The position numbers and the translations under genes were made by a program. Below are positions 30,855 to 31,368 of a stretch of 31,368 nucleotides of DNA, one piece after another (within the stretch, counting starts at the first letter, position 1; every line of letters begins with the position of its first letter). Source of the stretch: Chara braunii (taxonomy: Eukaryota; Streptophyta; Charophyceae; Charales; Characeae); assembly GCA_003427395.1 (NCBI GenBank), contig BFEA01000225.1, positions 451,005 to 482,372 of the forward strand, in the 5' to 3' direction. The notes beneath the pieces were generated by a model, which was given only the letters and a program-made list of their open reading frames with translations, did no database searches and was not told the DNA's origin.

Positions 30855-31368
30855 GTAAATTTTATCTTTCTCTCTCGTTCTGCATTTTTATTACCCTACT
30901 GGTCAATCGCTCCTCCCCTCCCACCTTCCCTGATCCCTTTTTTTTGTGCCTCCTTCCACCTTCCCTCCATTCCCTTACCTTTCTTTCCCTTCTTACTTGC
31001 TTTCCCTCCCCCTCTCCGCCCCACCTCCCTTCCTTCCTCGTCTCCTTCCCTCCCCTTCCTCGTCTCCTTCCTGTCCCTTCCTCTCTTTCCGCTCTCCCTT
31101 GCTTTCCCTCCTCAGTAACCCTCCCTCCTTCCCCTCCTTCCCTCCTTTCTCCCTCTCTCCATTTTTCCTTTCTCCTTTCCCTCCCTGTGTCCCTGTTCCC
31201 TGCCCTTTCCCTCACATTCCCTCCCCCTCCTTACCTCATCTCCTTCTCTCTCCCTCCTCCGCACTCTTTCCCCCTTTCTTTCTTCCTCCCTTCCCTCCCT
31301 GGTTTCCTCTTTTCCGGCCCTGTCCTGCCTCCCCTCTCCCTCCCTTCCCTCCCCCTCCCTCCCCCGCT
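30855..31368 (+). other. TIC236: Start of the next TIC236 intron, pyrimidine-rich
   Basis: After gtaaat the plus strand becomes a C/T-rich tract of CCTTCC, CTCCC and TCCCT words from about 30905 to the window end. It has the opposite strand bias to the polypurine tract in intron h/i. No gene lies in it; minus-strand frames rich in R, E and G are composition artefacts. Confidence 0.85.

Noticed and set aside
30862-31215. Minus-strand R/E/G-rich frame at the right end
   Set aside because: It is the mirror of the intronic polypyrimidine tract.

Overview
This window is eukaryotic nuclear DNA: interrupted coding sequence with GT-AG introns, retrotransposon relics, long microsatellites and no bacterial-style operons. 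The one gene I can assign with confidence is the middle part of a plant-type TIC236 gene (the TamB/DUF490-family protein of the chloroplast inner envelope), on the + strand from 9853 to at least 30854. That puts the DNA in the green lineage. Transposon-swollen introns around plant-type exons, chromodomain Ty3 elements and tRNA-like SINEs suggest a large-genome streptophyte, perhaps a charophyte alga such as Chara. The species is inference.

Layout. 1-9852 holds no assignable host gene. It contains a purine-rich tract (43-405), a broken LINE reverse transcriptase (850-2400, +), a small palindromic MITE (2737-2845), a broken chromodomain Ty3/gypsy element (3738-5615, -), two (GA)n microsatellites (one with an N at 6021), an A-rich minisatellite, and a duplicated block interrupted at 7577-7614 by what looks exactly like a Nextera mate-pair junction adapter. 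It is either a giant intron of TIC236, whose N-terminal half is not visible, or intergenic DNA.

9853-30854 contains eleven exons that join in frame to about 1,038 codons: 9853-10528, 13324-13545, 14480-14590, 14793-14852, 18035-18157, 19367-19645, 21410-21475, 23366-23500, 26968-27849, 28743-29053 and 30604-30854. Introns run from 202 bp to 3.5 kb and hold most of the unusual sequence: a chimeric U6 snRNA/18S rRNA retropseudogene, a second U6 retrocopy with a 16-bp target duplication, tRNA-derived SINE-like repeats, an hAT-like MITE with a perfect 8-bp target duplication, two more copies of the palindromic MITE, a mitochondrial-type rpl14 fragment, a LINE 3' end with a zinc-knuckle domain, a Ty3 RT fragment and long polypurine tracts. 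The gene runs off the right edge inside a pyrimidine-rich intron.

I found no multi-gene system. The window is a record of insertion into the introns of one essential plastid-import gene, plus one probable assembly artefact. All assignments come from reading the sequence and remembered family patterns; no search was run.
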